This document shows, one piece after another, positions 45,940 through 56,839 of a stretch of 64,000 bases of DNA. Numbering within the stretch: position 1 is the stretch's first letter; each line of letters begins with the position of its first letter. Source of the DNA: Turritopsis dohrnii. Its lineage: Eukaryota; Cnidaria; Hydrozoa; Anthoathecata; Oceaniidae. Location: NCBI GenBank assembly GCA_027922465.2, contig BQMF02000014.1, forward strand, positions 1,426,001 through 1,490,000, given 5' to 3'. Under the pieces are notes generated by a model. That model saw nothing but the letters and a program-made list of their open reading frames with translations. It was not told where the DNA came from and ran no database searches. A program made the position numbers and the translations under genes.

Positions 45940-47250
45940 AAAGTTACGAAATTTTTGCCAATTATTGTGTGTACATTGATAACCATGAGAAAAATGTATG
46001 ATGAAACAATTACAGTATAACTACCATCCACCTGATGCACAGATAAAAATGCTGTCCTTACTAATCAGGGTGGAATTGAATTTAATAAATGAAGATGTTC
46101 ATGGTCAAATGATAAGGTTTGTTATAATTTTTGCTGCAGAGTTAAAAAGTGAGAGGTTACTATATGGGCACTTAGCTAAAAGTTATATGACCTAAATGCG
46201 ACTACTATTTCCCATTAAACAACTGCATATATATATCATCAATGTGTAAAATAATTTCATCATAACGAATGTATGATCTTTATTGTTGCAGCAGCTTTGC
46301 ATCCTTTATACCGTAAACAATGTAAAACAGAACACTTGTTTTTTGTAACTCAGATAAAATCTTATATACAACATTATATTATCGCATTTGTAAACAGGTG
46401 GTTTTACTGTACAAAAGAAAAAAAATTGTTAAACCTAATCTTAATAGCTACAGTGGAATTGTAAATAAAATGTAAATAAAATTCTCAATAATGAAACTTC
46501 TCTTAATTCTGTTTATAGTTATGTATAAACATGTTCGATAGCTATATAGAGTAAAATACTTTGGGGTAAATATCATAAGCAAATAACTAATAATCATAAG
46601 CAATCAAAATTTTTACTAACAGAAATATTACGTAGCATTTCAAATTAGGACCGAAGAGTTATTTTCTAAAAAGAGATGGGCTTAAAATGACAATTTATAA
46701 AACCAAATTCAAGTATCAGAATAAACATCTCTGTTCAAAAAAATGTGTTCACACTCATTGTTTATTATGTGATAAAAATGACCTTCGTAAACCCAAAATG
46801 GAAAAGAACAACAGATTTTCGTAGTGAAAATACACATCCATAACCAAACCACTACATAGCTGAAAACAGAAGTTTGTGTTCTGACTTGATTCAATTTACA
46901 AACTGTCTATCATGTTGGATTGTGTTTTGATTTCGTTTGTTGTTTGTAAGAAAAATTGTCAGTATGTATTACATATTACATTTTGAAAAATAAAATATGA
47001 TATACAGCATCAAAACAGTATACGTGACCATAGACTTTATGCATAGTAAACTATTTTTCTGTTGTTGGATTAAACAACTATCCAAGTACGCTCCACCGGA
47101 TTCTTTCAAGTTACTATGTGTCTCAATCCTCTGTGTATTAAAATATTATACGTAAATGGTTTTCTGAACTTTATATTGTATATACGACATCACATATTTA
47201 CTTGCTGTTTTTGAATTAACGTAACTTGTTGAACTGGTGGTTGATTTCCA
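45940..47250. other. Non-coding, AT-rich
   Basis: Short ORFs only. No domain, exon chain or repeat border was recognised apart from the duplicated block starting at 47255. Confidence 0.4.
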
Positions 47251-47499
47251 CGCGAAAAGGGTTTCCTTCTTTATGCTGTAGTTGTTCAGTTGAGCTACAT
47301 TACATCAGGATCATACTAAATAAATCTTCAGCCTGGTTATTGAGAATGAATTTTCACCTTTGGACTGGAATCAAAGCTTCAATGGTTTGTTGTTCCAAGC
47401 ATTTAATTAGTCTACCAGTATCATCATCATAACAACACATTGTTATCAACACAAAAACAAAACATACCAATGTTTTTTGTTAGTTTGTTTGTTTTTTAC

Positions 47500-48870
47500 A
47501 CGTTCATTCAAAAGTTTTAAAATAAAATAAAATAAAACGATTCATATCCATCATTAACGTTTCATCTATTGAATCATTAAAGCTAGCAGAAAACATCTTC
47601 AAAATCCCATTTGCACTGACACTGACTGAAAAGATGGCGTACCACTTTACTAAAGACTAGCCTCTAATCTTATCTACCTTAGCTAGGCCAGAGTTCAATA
47701 CTGAACTGCGGCTATATTAGTATATTAGAACACATAATAGATGAAGATGAACTTCAGATGGTTAAATATTTACTACAAAATACGGAATTGACAATCAATA
47801 TGAAAAATATAATTACTGAATCCTTTCAAACGAATGTGGGATCTCCGCAAGGAGATGGACTCAGCGGAGTTCTATTCATTGTTTATTTCGAAAACACTCT
47901 TAAAAAATTGAGAAGTGTAATTGATGCAACACATCCAATACAGAATAAATATGTAAAACATGAAAATCCACCAGAAGAGACAATATATGCAGATGACTGC
48001 GATTTCATAACAACTAACAAAGAAAGAGATGATAAATTAAATGAAATATTTAGCGACATTCTTTTAAAAGATGACCTAAAAGCGAACATTACAAAAACTG
48101 AAAGGACTATCATAGAAAGAGGAAATAACGACACGGAAAAATGGAGAACTGTCAAAAAGCTAGGCAGCTTACTTGGTGACAAAGAAGATATTCAACGGAG
48201 GAAGCAACTAGCTATTGTTGCTATGAACAGATACGAAAAACTCTGGCTTAGAAACAACAGGGTAAGAGAGGAGATAAAGTTAGATCTGTTTCAAAAATTC
48301 GTCATACCCATTCTTCTATATAACTGCGAGTGTTGGGGCATGACTATACAAGATGAAAATAATAAAAGCAATAAAAATATTTATAAACACACTAACACAA
48401 AACCAATAATTATCCACATTACGAAAAGGCGCTGGGAAAAATTTGGACACATTCTCAGACTTAATGAGGAAACTCCTGCTTACAAAGCAATGCAGTTTTA
48501 TTTTGCACCTGCAGTCGAACACAAAGTTTTTAAAGGAGGTAAACGTGCAACAATCGTAACAACACTGAATAGAGACATTGAAAGAGCGAAAAAAGTATGT
48601 CCAAATTTATTAAATGATTTCAAATTTATTCGTAAACATTCAGAACTGTTGTGTTCAAATGGCGATTTAATCACACTGAGAGAAGTAGCTACGAATAGAG
48701 ATAATTGGAAAAGACTTGTCGAGAGTGTAACTTGTGCGGCCGAAGCAACTAGACCAATTTCTGGGATAGAGGCGTAAAGGCAATGATGATGATGATGAAA
48801 AGAAGGAGAAGAAGGAGGAGAAGGAAATGCCGGTTTTAACATATATTTCGCCCCACGGGGAAATATATAA
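47500..48870 (+). mobile_element. 5'-truncated LINE joined to a foreign head sequence
   Basis: 47676-48774 encodes the C-terminal half of a non-LTR reverse transcriptase: NVGSPQGDGLSGVLF (motif 4), ETIYADDCDF (catalytic YADD), KKLGSLLGDKEDIQRRKQLA, a YNCECWGMT thumb block and RRWEKFGHILRLNEETPA near the end. It stops with TAA after GIEA. The 3' UTR has a GATGATGATGAAAAGAAGGA tract and the tail GGTTTTAACATATATTTCGC. The RT N-terminal half is absent. In its place, 47500-47702 is a sequence that recurs at 48905-49062 plus 49914-49985. Confidence 0.8.
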
Positions 48871-49062
48871 AAATATGAATAGCATTAATGTAACATTTTT
48901 CTGTTTTTATACGCTCATTCGAAATATAGTAAAAAACGTTTCAAGAGAACACGGAACTAAAACCATTTAATTCCACAATTCAACGTTTCATTGCGTCATC
49001 TTAAAAGCTAACAGAAAACAACAATTTTCCACTGCATCTGCATTGACTGAAAAAATGGCGTA

Positions 49063-49911
49063 TAGTCCATTCACTGATAGATGCAAAATTTTTGCCAGAC
49101 GTAAGTCATTACAATTTTATTCACGATTATCGAAACACTTAACACCTTGGTATAATCGATTAAGCCTACTTTAAGGGTAGAAAGTTTCGCGGGCAGAAAG
49201 TTTCGCGAGAATGGAAAATCGCGAAATTTTGCGAATTTATCTGTTGCGAATAATAATTTTAGAACAAATTTTACTGATAAAACTTTCGCGAATCCTCCAA
49301 AAACTTTACTTTCGGGGGAAAAAACTTTTGCGAATGACAATGAATGAAGAAATTTTTTTTTTAATTGTTTTAAAAATTATTAACTTTCTTGCAAAAAAAC
49401 TATTGAAATGTAAATAGAAATAAAGTAAAGATCGTCTTAGTTCATTTTAGAGCGTTTGTATCTCAGGACATCCCTAAAAATTAACTAAAACCACTCCGTT
49501 CTTGGATTTCTTGTTATTTGAGAATTTTTGGTTGTTGAAAAATCTTTCGCGACTTTTAGAAAAACTTGACTTTTCGCGAATTTCGATTTTACTTTCTTAC
49601 TTGGCAGAAACTCTCGCGAAAAAAGGCAAAAATCGCGAATCTTTCTGCCCGCGAAACTTTCTGCCCTTAAAGTATATTTTTGCAATTGTAAAGCGGGGGT
49701 TCTGTCAATTTTTTAAACATCAGAACATACCATTGATTTCTGCTGCTTTTCGAACAGTAAAAACAAAACTACGACATACAACCCCCTGAAATAATTTCAT
49801 CTTGGTCATTAAATGGTTGTTGCGTGATCATTTAATTGCTACATTAGCTTATTACTGCGTAAGACACATCATCGCCAGATTTAAATTTTGCATCTATGAG
49901 TGAACAGACTA
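49063..49911. mobile_element. TA-flanked MITE with empty-site evidence
   Basis: 849 bp with inverted ends TAGTCCATTCACTGATAGAT / ATCTATGAGTGAACAGACTA and TA on both sides. Removing it and one TA restores ATGGCGTA-CTACTTTAC, which matches the uninterrupted ATGGCGTA-CCACTTTAC at 47634-47650. The paralogous copy thus acts as an empty site. A second MITE is nested inside. Confidence 0.85.
49169..49672. mobile_element. Nested MITE with TTTCGCG repeats
   Basis: 504 bp with ends CTTTAAGGGTAGAAAGTTTC and GAAACTTTCTGCCCTTAAAG, TA on both sides, and further GCGGGCAGAAAGTTTCGCG blocks just inside each end. It is inserted in the MITE at 49063-49911. A single end of the same family occurs at 55150-55234. 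Confidence 0.85.
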
Positions 49912-50079
49912 TACTACTTTACTGAAGATTAGCCTCTATTCCTATCTACCTTGGCTAGGCCAAAGGTTCAATGTTAACCTGCGGCTATAAAAGTGAACGG
50001 GGGAGAAGGAAAAGGACAAGGACAAGGAAAATGTCCATTTTAACATATCTTTCTCTCTACGGGGAAATATATAATAAGA

Positions 50080-50630
50080 TAAATTTCGATAATTTCCGTC
50101 AAGCTGATTCAAATTGTTTATCTAAAAATTACCTCTCAACGCATTAAAGAGAGACAAGTACTTGATAAATGCGTTAGTAAATATCAAAAATTATATGTTG
50201 CAAATTGAAAGGCAAAGAAGGTCAAGCACGACCATCGTCAAAGAAGTTAAGAAACGATTAAAGAAAACATCCAAGAGCTTTATTGCAAAAGTCCTAAGAA
50301 AATATATACTTTTGTTGGATTCTTGTTGCCTCCGCAGTGAACGTTAGGGAGCCAGAAGGCATGGTATTTTCACTTGATTGACAAAAGTCAGTTTTCGATT
50401 TCGTTCATCATAATACAACTTTTCGTTGCTTCGTTTTTGTTGCTTTTTTTTTACTTTGTGAGTTGTTAAAGAGTTGTTAAACGCAGGTCTAAGAGCCTAT
50501 GTGGGCAGAATTGAATTGCTTTAGTTTAAACGCTGTTATGAGAAGCTCAATTCCTTGTCATGGACTTGTAAAACGTTTAAATGACCTTGGATCATGCCAT
50601 TTAACACAAATACCTTAAAATTTAACCGGG
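50080..50630. other. Non-coding gap
   Basis: No supportable gene. A short Lys/Arg-rich ORF at 50162-50347 has no recognisable domain. Confidence 0.4.
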
Positions 50631-50639
50631 AAAATGAGC

Positions 50640-51180
50640 AGGAAAATATTGTGTGCTTATTAAAGATATTGATAATGGAAAAGCTGCTGCAGAACAAGTT
50701 TGTGAATATGTAGATTCTTTAGTGACTGCATGGAGTCCATTCATACCAGAAGATGCTTGGGTAAGACCAACTTGTCACCTATGCAGATGAATAGTAACTT
50801 TTTAAATTGCTTACAAGGGCATACTATATGTAGTTCAGCTGATTGTCTCCGCAAAAGAACTAATTGCAAACAATACTGTGCTTTAACTTTCCTTTTCAGT
50901 ATCATAATAAAATTCGTATTGAATTTGAAGAGATGATAACTCAAAAAGGTGGTGTTCAAAGATGGTTTTGAAGTAAATTGATTAAAGGATTAAGAGACAT
51001 CAGGGGGAACAACTGCCGACATGGAGAGCAAATACTTATGTTCAATCAATCATTGATTATAATACCTGTTTAGAATATTAAGCTAAGCTGCAAAAGCTGA
51101 AAACCTCTCAATTGTTGCTAAAGATGCATTTATCGAAAAACATAACTTAGAAGCTGTACTCATGTAACAGATTATATATC
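50640..51180 (+). pseudogene. Helitron-type Rep/helicase fragment
   Basis: Read across frames: AAEQVCEYVDSLVTAWSPFI, then QGHTICSSADCLRKRTNCKQ with a YC, then a Trp-Arg-Ala-Asn block followed by IIDYNTCLEY and AAKAENLSIVAKDAF. These match, in order, the Cys-rich region (H-x-C-S-x2-Y/D-C) and the WRAN...IDxHxC...AKYAxKGE region upstream of the Rep domain in animal Helitron-like proteins. At least three frameshifts or stops are present and no helicase follows. It is a decayed fragment. Confidence 0.65.
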
Positions 51181-51291
51181 AAATATTCAACATATGGAGT
51201 TCATCTAATCTAGCATTTAACAGAAACTTGCGGTAAAAGGTTCTTAACGAAATACTAACATTTCAAAGATTTTTCAAGGCACTAAACATCC

Positions 51292-51540
51292 ACATAATCT
51301 TTGAGTGGGTTTGTCCAGAATGTCTCGGGTTTCATGTAATGAAGTTCTACCATGTTTTCCTTGATCAACTCACCAATGAAGCCCATATCATTGGCAGAAT
51401 AATCCAAGTACGTCATCGCGAATACAAAGTAACCTCCGGGCTTGATGATATTCACCACTTCTCAGATGGTATCTAAGGGGACACGCCATCACTTCGTAGC
51501 AACTAGAAGTCATCGCTGCGTCACATGCATTGCCTTTGAT
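51292..51540 (-). pseudogene. SAM-dependent methyltransferase C-terminal fragment
   Basis: Minus-strand reading gives DAAMTSS, a frameshift near 51490, PLDTI, a TGA, EVVNIIKPGGYFVFAM, then FIGELIKENMVELHY and a terminal TAG near 51292. The E-x-x-x-I-x-KPGG-x-x-x-F block is the motif after the SAM site in class I methyltransferases, and the overall layout recalls METTL27-like proteins. No upstream SAM-binding motif was found nearby. It is probably a pseudogene fragment or a stray exon. Confidence 0.6.
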
Positions 51541-51859
51541 AGAACTAAATTTTACAAGAAACATCATTTTTTCTCAAATTAAAAAGCATCTTCACGCTCT
51601 TACATCCAAATTGTCTGATGATTTAAACAATGACATTTTCCTTTTGATTTTTCAAATCTCAACTTGGTTGACTGTTGAAACCTATTGAAAACACTCTATA
51701 GAATCATATTTGAATAATGACGAAAGCGACATAACATTGACTTTAGGACACCCATGATTGAGCAAAGTCTTGAAAATACCCGTGTTTCTCCTCCTACTTC
51801 CACTCTAAGTTATGAACGATTTCATGCAACGTTTACATGACATCGTTGACAAATTCGCA

Positions 51860-52215
51860 ATTTCGGCCAAATTTCATAAAAATTGGCACAAAGCACAAAT
51901 GAGAGGTGCTGATCTCGAGTTTGACAGTCAGTTTGTCAGATTTGACCGAAATTGGGCATTTTGGGTCAAATTTGGACCAAATTTCGAAATTTCTCCAATT
52001 TTCAAAAAATTTTGCACAAATTACCACTGAAAGGTGCTGATTTTGATTTCGACAGTTATTTTCTTAAATTTGACCACAATTGGGCAATTCGGGACAATAT
52101 TTGACCAAATTTTGAAACTTCTCCAATTTTCAGAAAAATTTGCACAAAGCACGATTGGAAGATGCTTATTTTGAATTTGACAGTTATTTTAACAGATTTG
52201 ACCATATTCGCAATT
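51860..52215 (+). repeat. Three tandem units of about 128 bp
   Basis: Units share GGTGCTGATTTTGATTTCGA followed by CAGTTATTTT, ATTTGACC-AAATTGGGCA and TTCTCCAATTTTCA-AAA, with anchors at about 51904, 52033 and 52160. A related single block (GAATTTGACAGTCACTTTAA ... GATTTGACC) lies at 28113-28150, so the unit is also dispersed. Confidence 0.7.
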
Positions 52216-52229
52216 CGGCAATGTTGTAC

Positions 52230-52910
52230 TGTTGACTTTATACATTTTAGTTTTTCTGTATAGTTGGTTTATATTTTCGTTTTAGTTAGATTTTGTTTAT
52301 AATTTTCTAAGATCAAGAAGTGTGCATCCGGATTCTATTTTAGAGAGTGACAGTTTTAATTAAGATTTACAGTCCAGATCATAAGAACGCATAAAACCAC
52401 GCTGAGGCAACGTTTGATTTTTTAGTGAAACTCTTATAATGCATTTGTTTTGATGACAAAATAATCACTTTGATTACCTAACATAATAAGAAACGATAGC
52501 AACCTTAACGTAAGGATTGTACGTTAGATTTGACCACAGTTTATAGAATTCAACTGGTTTCGAAAGATTCATAGCTCTATTGTTCTATGTTATTGCTAGA
52601 CATTTTTGTGCATATTTAATTAGAAGCCTGTACAAAAAAGAAGAAGATATTTTTAAAGCAGGCGAAAAGAACGAAAAAATGTGATAACTGATCATTTTAA
52701 TTTTTTAAAGATTTTGGATTATTATCTAACGAGACCAAAACATAACATTGACCGTTTTTTCCATTTGGTACACCTTCAAATAGAGTCCATTTGAGTAACA
52801 AAATACCATCTTACACTCCGGAAAGTGAGTCAAAAATGAGACTGGTGTTTGTTTGTTTTTTTCTTTACGACAATATACATGAGACTTAGAACTTCTAAAA
52901 ATGCAGGTTT
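52230..52910. other. Non-coding gap
   Basis: AT-rich sequence with no ORF or repeat recognised. Confidence 0.4.
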
Positions 52911-52917
52911 TTAAAAT

Positions 52918-53053
52918 GCCTGGGGAAAATTGCTGCGTTGTTGGCTGTGGAAGTAACAGAAGGACTCAAGGCATTGGTATATTTAAATCACTGAGTCAAA
53001 AGTTTCATACAGAATGGTGTAAAAAAGTTGACGAAATAAATTTCTCTCCGTAG
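52918..53053 (+). pseudogene. THAP domain N-terminal fragment
   Basis: The ATG at 52918 opens a reading with MPGENCCVVGCGSNRR (THAP C-x4-C start), GIGIFKSLSQ and a conserved Trp in EWCKKVDEIN, then TAG at 53053. The following frames (KSTCAKCIPS) might be the remains of the C-x2-H half. It is unlike the THAP at 41342 and is a separate THAP transposon or gene remnant. Confidence 0.55.
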
Positions 53054-53059
53054 TTTTTG

Positions 53060-53740
53060 TCAATAAAATCTAAAATCAAATCCACTTGTGCGAAATGCAT
53101 CCCTTCTTACGTGATTTACCCCCAGTTGTGAGTATGCACATCGACTTCTACATTATACAGAAACTTTATTCTATTCATTTGTAGTCGAATCAAATAAACC
53201 TCAAAAGTGCAACCCGCGAAAATAACCTGCAAATGGGGCCATAGTGTTAATACAGTCAAAGGAGAGAAGGACGGGTAAATTTAACTGCAATCAATATATT
53301 TGATACATATAAACATAATGTAAAAATACAACAAAACCGAACATATTTTGTCGCATATTCAGCATACTTTTTTGGTTGTTGTGAAGTTGATATTTGTATA
53401 TATTTGTGATAAACATCTCATTTTTCAGCATCATCATAGATTTTTTATGTGATTCTGTTGTTTCTAAAACTCTACCTCCATGTTTATATCCATCAGTTTC
53501 ATTTAAAATATCTGATGGATACATCGAATCTTGAATTATCTTGTTGCTGAAACTGTGAGAATTTCAACTGAAATTTTATTTGATACATCATGTTTTTTTC
53601 AACTTGTGCAGCTTCAATCCACCATCACTCTTACACTTTTTATCACAAATATCACATGTTTTTCATTATCCACCTACAAAGGAATAGAGTTTTTTCAGAA
53701 CATAAAAATAAATAACCACATGAAAAAAATGAAACTTCTC
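53060..53740. other. Flank of the second IS3EU-like element, no gene
   Basis: Short ORFs only. The stretch ends at the inverted repeat starting at 53744. Confidence 0.4.
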
Positions 53741-53764
53741 TCCTACGATGGCTCCGAGGGGTCA

Positions 53765-54010
53765 CGTTTTGTTCTTGCTTTTTTTCACTTCCCGCAAACA
53801 TTTTTTTCTTCTCGATGTTAATTTCACTTCTCGGAAATATTTTCACTTCTCGCAAATGTTTTCACTTCTCGCAAGTTTTTTCGCTTTTTGGAAATATTTT
53901 CACTTCTCGGAAATATTTTCACTTCTCGGAAATTTTTTCACTTCTCAGAAATTTTTTCACTTCTCGGAATAATTTGTACTGTTGCGATGAAATGTTTTCA
54001 CTTCGAGGGG
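53765..54010. repeat. Left subterminal array of TTTTCACTTCTCGGAAA units
   Basis: About ten units of 17-20 bp with core TTTTCACTTCTCGGAAATA. They are the inverse of the GAGAAGTAAAAA units at 56515-56816. The ORFs read through the array (FHFSEIFSLLG-like) are repeat translations. Such arrays may be transposase-binding sites. Confidence 0.8.
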
Positions 54011-54059
54011 ATAAGATGGCGGATGAGTTGCATGCTGGTGGAAGTTCATGAATCGGTGT

Positions 54060-54900
54060 TAACTTTTAAGGCAGTCTCCACTTAAATTTAGTGAACCTTT
54101 ACTCAAAATCTATTCATATTGTACTGTATTCATAATTTCTTTTTAATAAATGATAAACAAAGGTAATTTCACGAGTTTATGCTCCATAAAAGGCTTCAGG
54201 CAAGTGCGATGATAGTGATTAATTCATTTGGTTGAAGTAAAGCTATTCATAATCTATGTACAATCATATAAAAATATTCAATAATATATATAGGGCAGTG
54301 TCTAACACTGATGTGGACCTACTGTGTTGAAACAAACAAAAAAGTAAAAACACTCCAAGTAAAATAGTAAAAGATTTAGAAGCGAGAAGTTAAAAATTCA
54401 GCAGAGTTTGAATTTTGAGAGGGAAGCATGAACTGGGTAGCTAAGGAAAACATAAATATCTCCTTTAAAAATTGAAGTAATTAATGATTCTTTCGGTAGG
54501 TCAAGGTGCACTGGTCATTACTCTCTCTTAGGAAGGTGAGGTCATGATATAACATGGTAATGTTAGACTCATGGTCCTAGCCAAAGTGTCTTTTTAAGCC
54601 ACATCTGAGTATCAGGATTATCTGTGGTTGTAAATGTTACTATCTTATTTTTTCAGAATTTAGAAGTTGTGACAACGACTTGAGAAAAACCATTTAGAAC
54701 ATTTATGTCAATCATAGAATAATTAAATGGAGACGGTTGTACATATCAAAACAGTATTTTTCTAAACTATACATTTCCAAAGTTAAGCATGCTTGTTTAT
54801 ATTGGGGCAGGGTAGCACAAATTTTTATAAATTACAGGAAAGGTGTACTGAAGTTTGGTTTTGGTTGTTTTGGTTGTTTTGGTTTTATATAAACAATTCT
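54060..54900. other. Non-coding interior of the second IS3EU-like element
   Basis: No ORF of note. It may include the 5' UTR/intron of the ORF at 54918. Confidence 0.4.
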
Positions 54901-54917
54901 CAATTATCTTTAGGGAC

Positions 54918-55150
54918 ATGGATAATATTTTGAGGAAACAAATTCGAGAAGAAATTGAAACTTACATAAACAACAACTCTGTATCAAATATTCAACAACA
55001 GAGTTCAAGCTCTAGTTCTTGTGTTAACAGCAGCTCAGCAACAGATATTCAACAACAAAGTTCAAAACCAATTACAAAGTCAGAGCGGAGACTTTCGAAT
55101 TTGCAGGGAGGAGGTTCCCCGTGGGATAAACGTTCACGAAGCAGCATGGC
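54918..55150 (+). pseudogene. N-terminal fragment of the accessory gene in the second element
   Basis: The ATG at 54918 opens MDNILRKQIREEIETYINNN followed by Ser/Gln-rich sequence. Position, strand and the charged Arg-x-x-x-REEI start resemble the N-terminus of the HECT gene of the intact element (RTRQLVREEIRR followed by Ser-rich sequence). It is cut off near 55150 by a TTTCGCG-type MITE end (55150-55234), and no HECT domain remains. Confidence 0.4.
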
Positions 55151-55349
55151 AGTCCTTTTCGCGTGGAATTACTTTCGCGAAAATGATAAAAAAACGCGAA
55201 ACTTTCTTCCTGCGAAACTTTCTCCCCGTAAAGTAAAGGTCGTTGCAAAATATTATATTAGGAATGGTGGTGCGCTACATATAAAAGTCTATTTGAAAAG
55301 TTATTTTGACAAAAAGCTACACATTTGAGATACAGAGAAAAATAAGGGG

Positions 55350-56470
55350 ACGTGAGAGTGATTTATGAAAAATCCGCGATCTTTTCGAGTAGATATATAT
55401 AAATATTTAGAGCTTCCTCTGGTGTTGTAGGCTCATCCAAGTGATCTTGTTCCATCAAATGTTTAGCAAACTCTTCAAATTCCGTGGAGAAGTCTCGCGT
55501 ATTATGTTCAGCAATTCGCCGGAATTCCTCAAACTCATCCTCATTCATTGTTGGATATGGTTTCTTCTTTGATATAGATGTGGAAGAAAATACATGGTAT
55601 TAGGGCGGCCACTTGGTCCTCTATTGCGCAATATCGTACACAATCTAAGTTAACAGGATCTGAAGTATTTAGAAGATTTAAATCCGTTGCATCTTGTAAA
55701 AATCGCCTCCACCAACCTATCCTATCACGTTGAAGTAAAGCCCAGTACGATTCGATACTCTGATTTTGTGGTGATGTGGTAATACTGAAAGAGCTTGCGA
55801 TAGTTGTGTCGTCATCTTGAGAAAGTGAACGTAAATAAACATGAATGAGCTCAATAAGTGAATGCTCAGTACCATCGTCGGCCTTGATAAGGAGAGGTAT
55901 TCCACCTAATTGGGATGCAGCTTTTAAATAATAACTAGCTACAACTTATGGAGCCTTGTTGGTTGACGAGACTTCTAGCCATATTAGTCTCCTAGAAAAT
56001 CCGTCAATGCAACCATGGATGCTAAATCCAAATGGTTTCAGCTTATCGTAGCCATCTATATGCCAAACGAAATTTGGGCCAGGTGCAAAGTACATTCGTC
56101 GGTGAAGCCTTCTTTTTCTGCGATCCTCTACCCCTTCAGGATCTAAAGCCTTTAAAATTCTGCGAACATCTTCACGTCTACAAATCAGTCCTTGTGTTAG
56201 TAAAGATTTGTGCATTTTGCGATATCCAAACAAACGACCACTGTTAGTGAGCTCTTTTCTAACCGCATTTGTTATCTCTTCTTCTGAGCTGCGTTGATTA
56301 ACTGTCGAGCGTTTTCGCAATCCTTCCTTTCTAAAGTGTCTTTTCAGTGTAGATAAGCTCATCGCATATCCATAATGTACTTTTAAAAACTCAATGATTT
56401 CTTAGTAAGTCAAACCTTCCAGAAAGTAGTTTTTGATTGCCTCTTGGACTACAGAGGGCATCTCAGCCAT
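55350..56470 (-). pseudogene. IS3EU-type integrase, decayed
   Basis: Starts MAEMPSVVQEAIKNYFLEGL at 56470, with a TAA soon after (56405). Then comes a helix-turn-helix-like region (MSLSTLKRHFRKEGL), and a core with FVWHIDGYDKLKPFGFSIHG (first Asp), a second TAA after SSTNKAP (55947), LLIKADDGTEH (second Asp) and SPQNQSIESYWALLQ (Glu), then RIGWWRRFL. A frameshift or lost intron near 55570 leads to the acidic tail (FRRIAEHNTRDFSTEFEEFA) ending near 55363. The triad is preserved but two nonsense codons make it inactive. It is related to, but clearly different from, the integrase at 34295-36057. Confidence 0.82.
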
Positions 56471-56514
56471 CTTGTTTTGGTCTTAGAGTCAAAAGTAAGT
56501 CAAAATGTAAGAAC

Positions 56515-56816
56515 CGTTAAGAAAAAAGTGAGAAGTGAAAAAAAAGACGAAGTAAAAACAAAAAAAAAGAAAGAAGAACAAAAAACTGTGAGAAGTTAAA
56601 AAATTGGAGATTCAAAAACTATTCGGCAGAAGTAAAAAATAAATCGAGATTTAAAAAAAATTTTTGTGAGAAGTAAAAAAAACCTCGAGATTTAAAAAAT
56701 GTTTTGTGAGAAGTAAAAAAAAACTCGAGATAAAAAATTTTTTGTGAGAAGTCAAAAAAAAATCTCGAGATTCAAAAATTATTCGTGAGAAGTGAAAAAA
56801 AATGTTTGTGAAAGGT
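56515..56816. repeat. Right subterminal array of GAGAAGTAAAAA units
   Basis: About seven units of 40 bp with TTTTGTGAGAAGTAAAAAAA and CTCGAGATTTAAAAA. They are inverted relative to the left array. Confidence 0.8.
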
Positions 56817-56839
56817 TGACCCCTCGGAGCCATCGTACT

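Larger units (their letters stand above)
48905..50072 (+). mobile_element. Head-plus-tail LINE derivative, split by MITE
   Basis: 48905-49060 resembles the head at 47500-47640 (shared GCATTGACTGAAAAAATGGC). After a MITE (49063-49911) the head continues at 49914 (CTACTTTACTGAAGATTAGC ... CTGCGGCTAT). It then passes straight to a GGGAGAAGGAAAAGGACAAG tract and the LINE tail TTTTAACATATCTTTC ... GGGGAAATATATAA. The RT is entirely missing. The head ends at the same CTGCGGCTAT in both copies. Confidence 0.7.
53744..56837. mobile_element. Second, decayed IS3EU-like transposon with two-gene layout
   Basis: 3094 bp with exact 21-bp inverted ends TACGATGGCTCCGAGGGGTC(A) at 53744-53764 and 56817-56837. 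The termini begin TAC, fitting the TAY rule I recall for IS3EU. Flanking hexamers (CTCTCC / CTTCTT) are only 4/6 alike. Just inside each end lie mirrored arrays of ACTTCTC / GAGAAGT repeats. A plus ORF fragment at 54918 and a minus integrase pseudogene at 55350-56470 repeat the convergent order of the intact element at 30963-36348, although sequence similarity is low. Confidence 0.85.

Noticed and set aside
48498..48885. Minus-strand ORFs opposite the LINE RT
   Set aside because: They are antisense shadows of the RT and its 3' UTR, with low-complexity Ser/Phe runs from the GAAGGAGAAG tract.
53748..54085. Plus-strand ORFs with repeated FHFSEIFSLLGN-like peptides
   Set aside because: They are translations of the subterminal ACTTCTC array of the second IS3EU-like element in overlapping frames.
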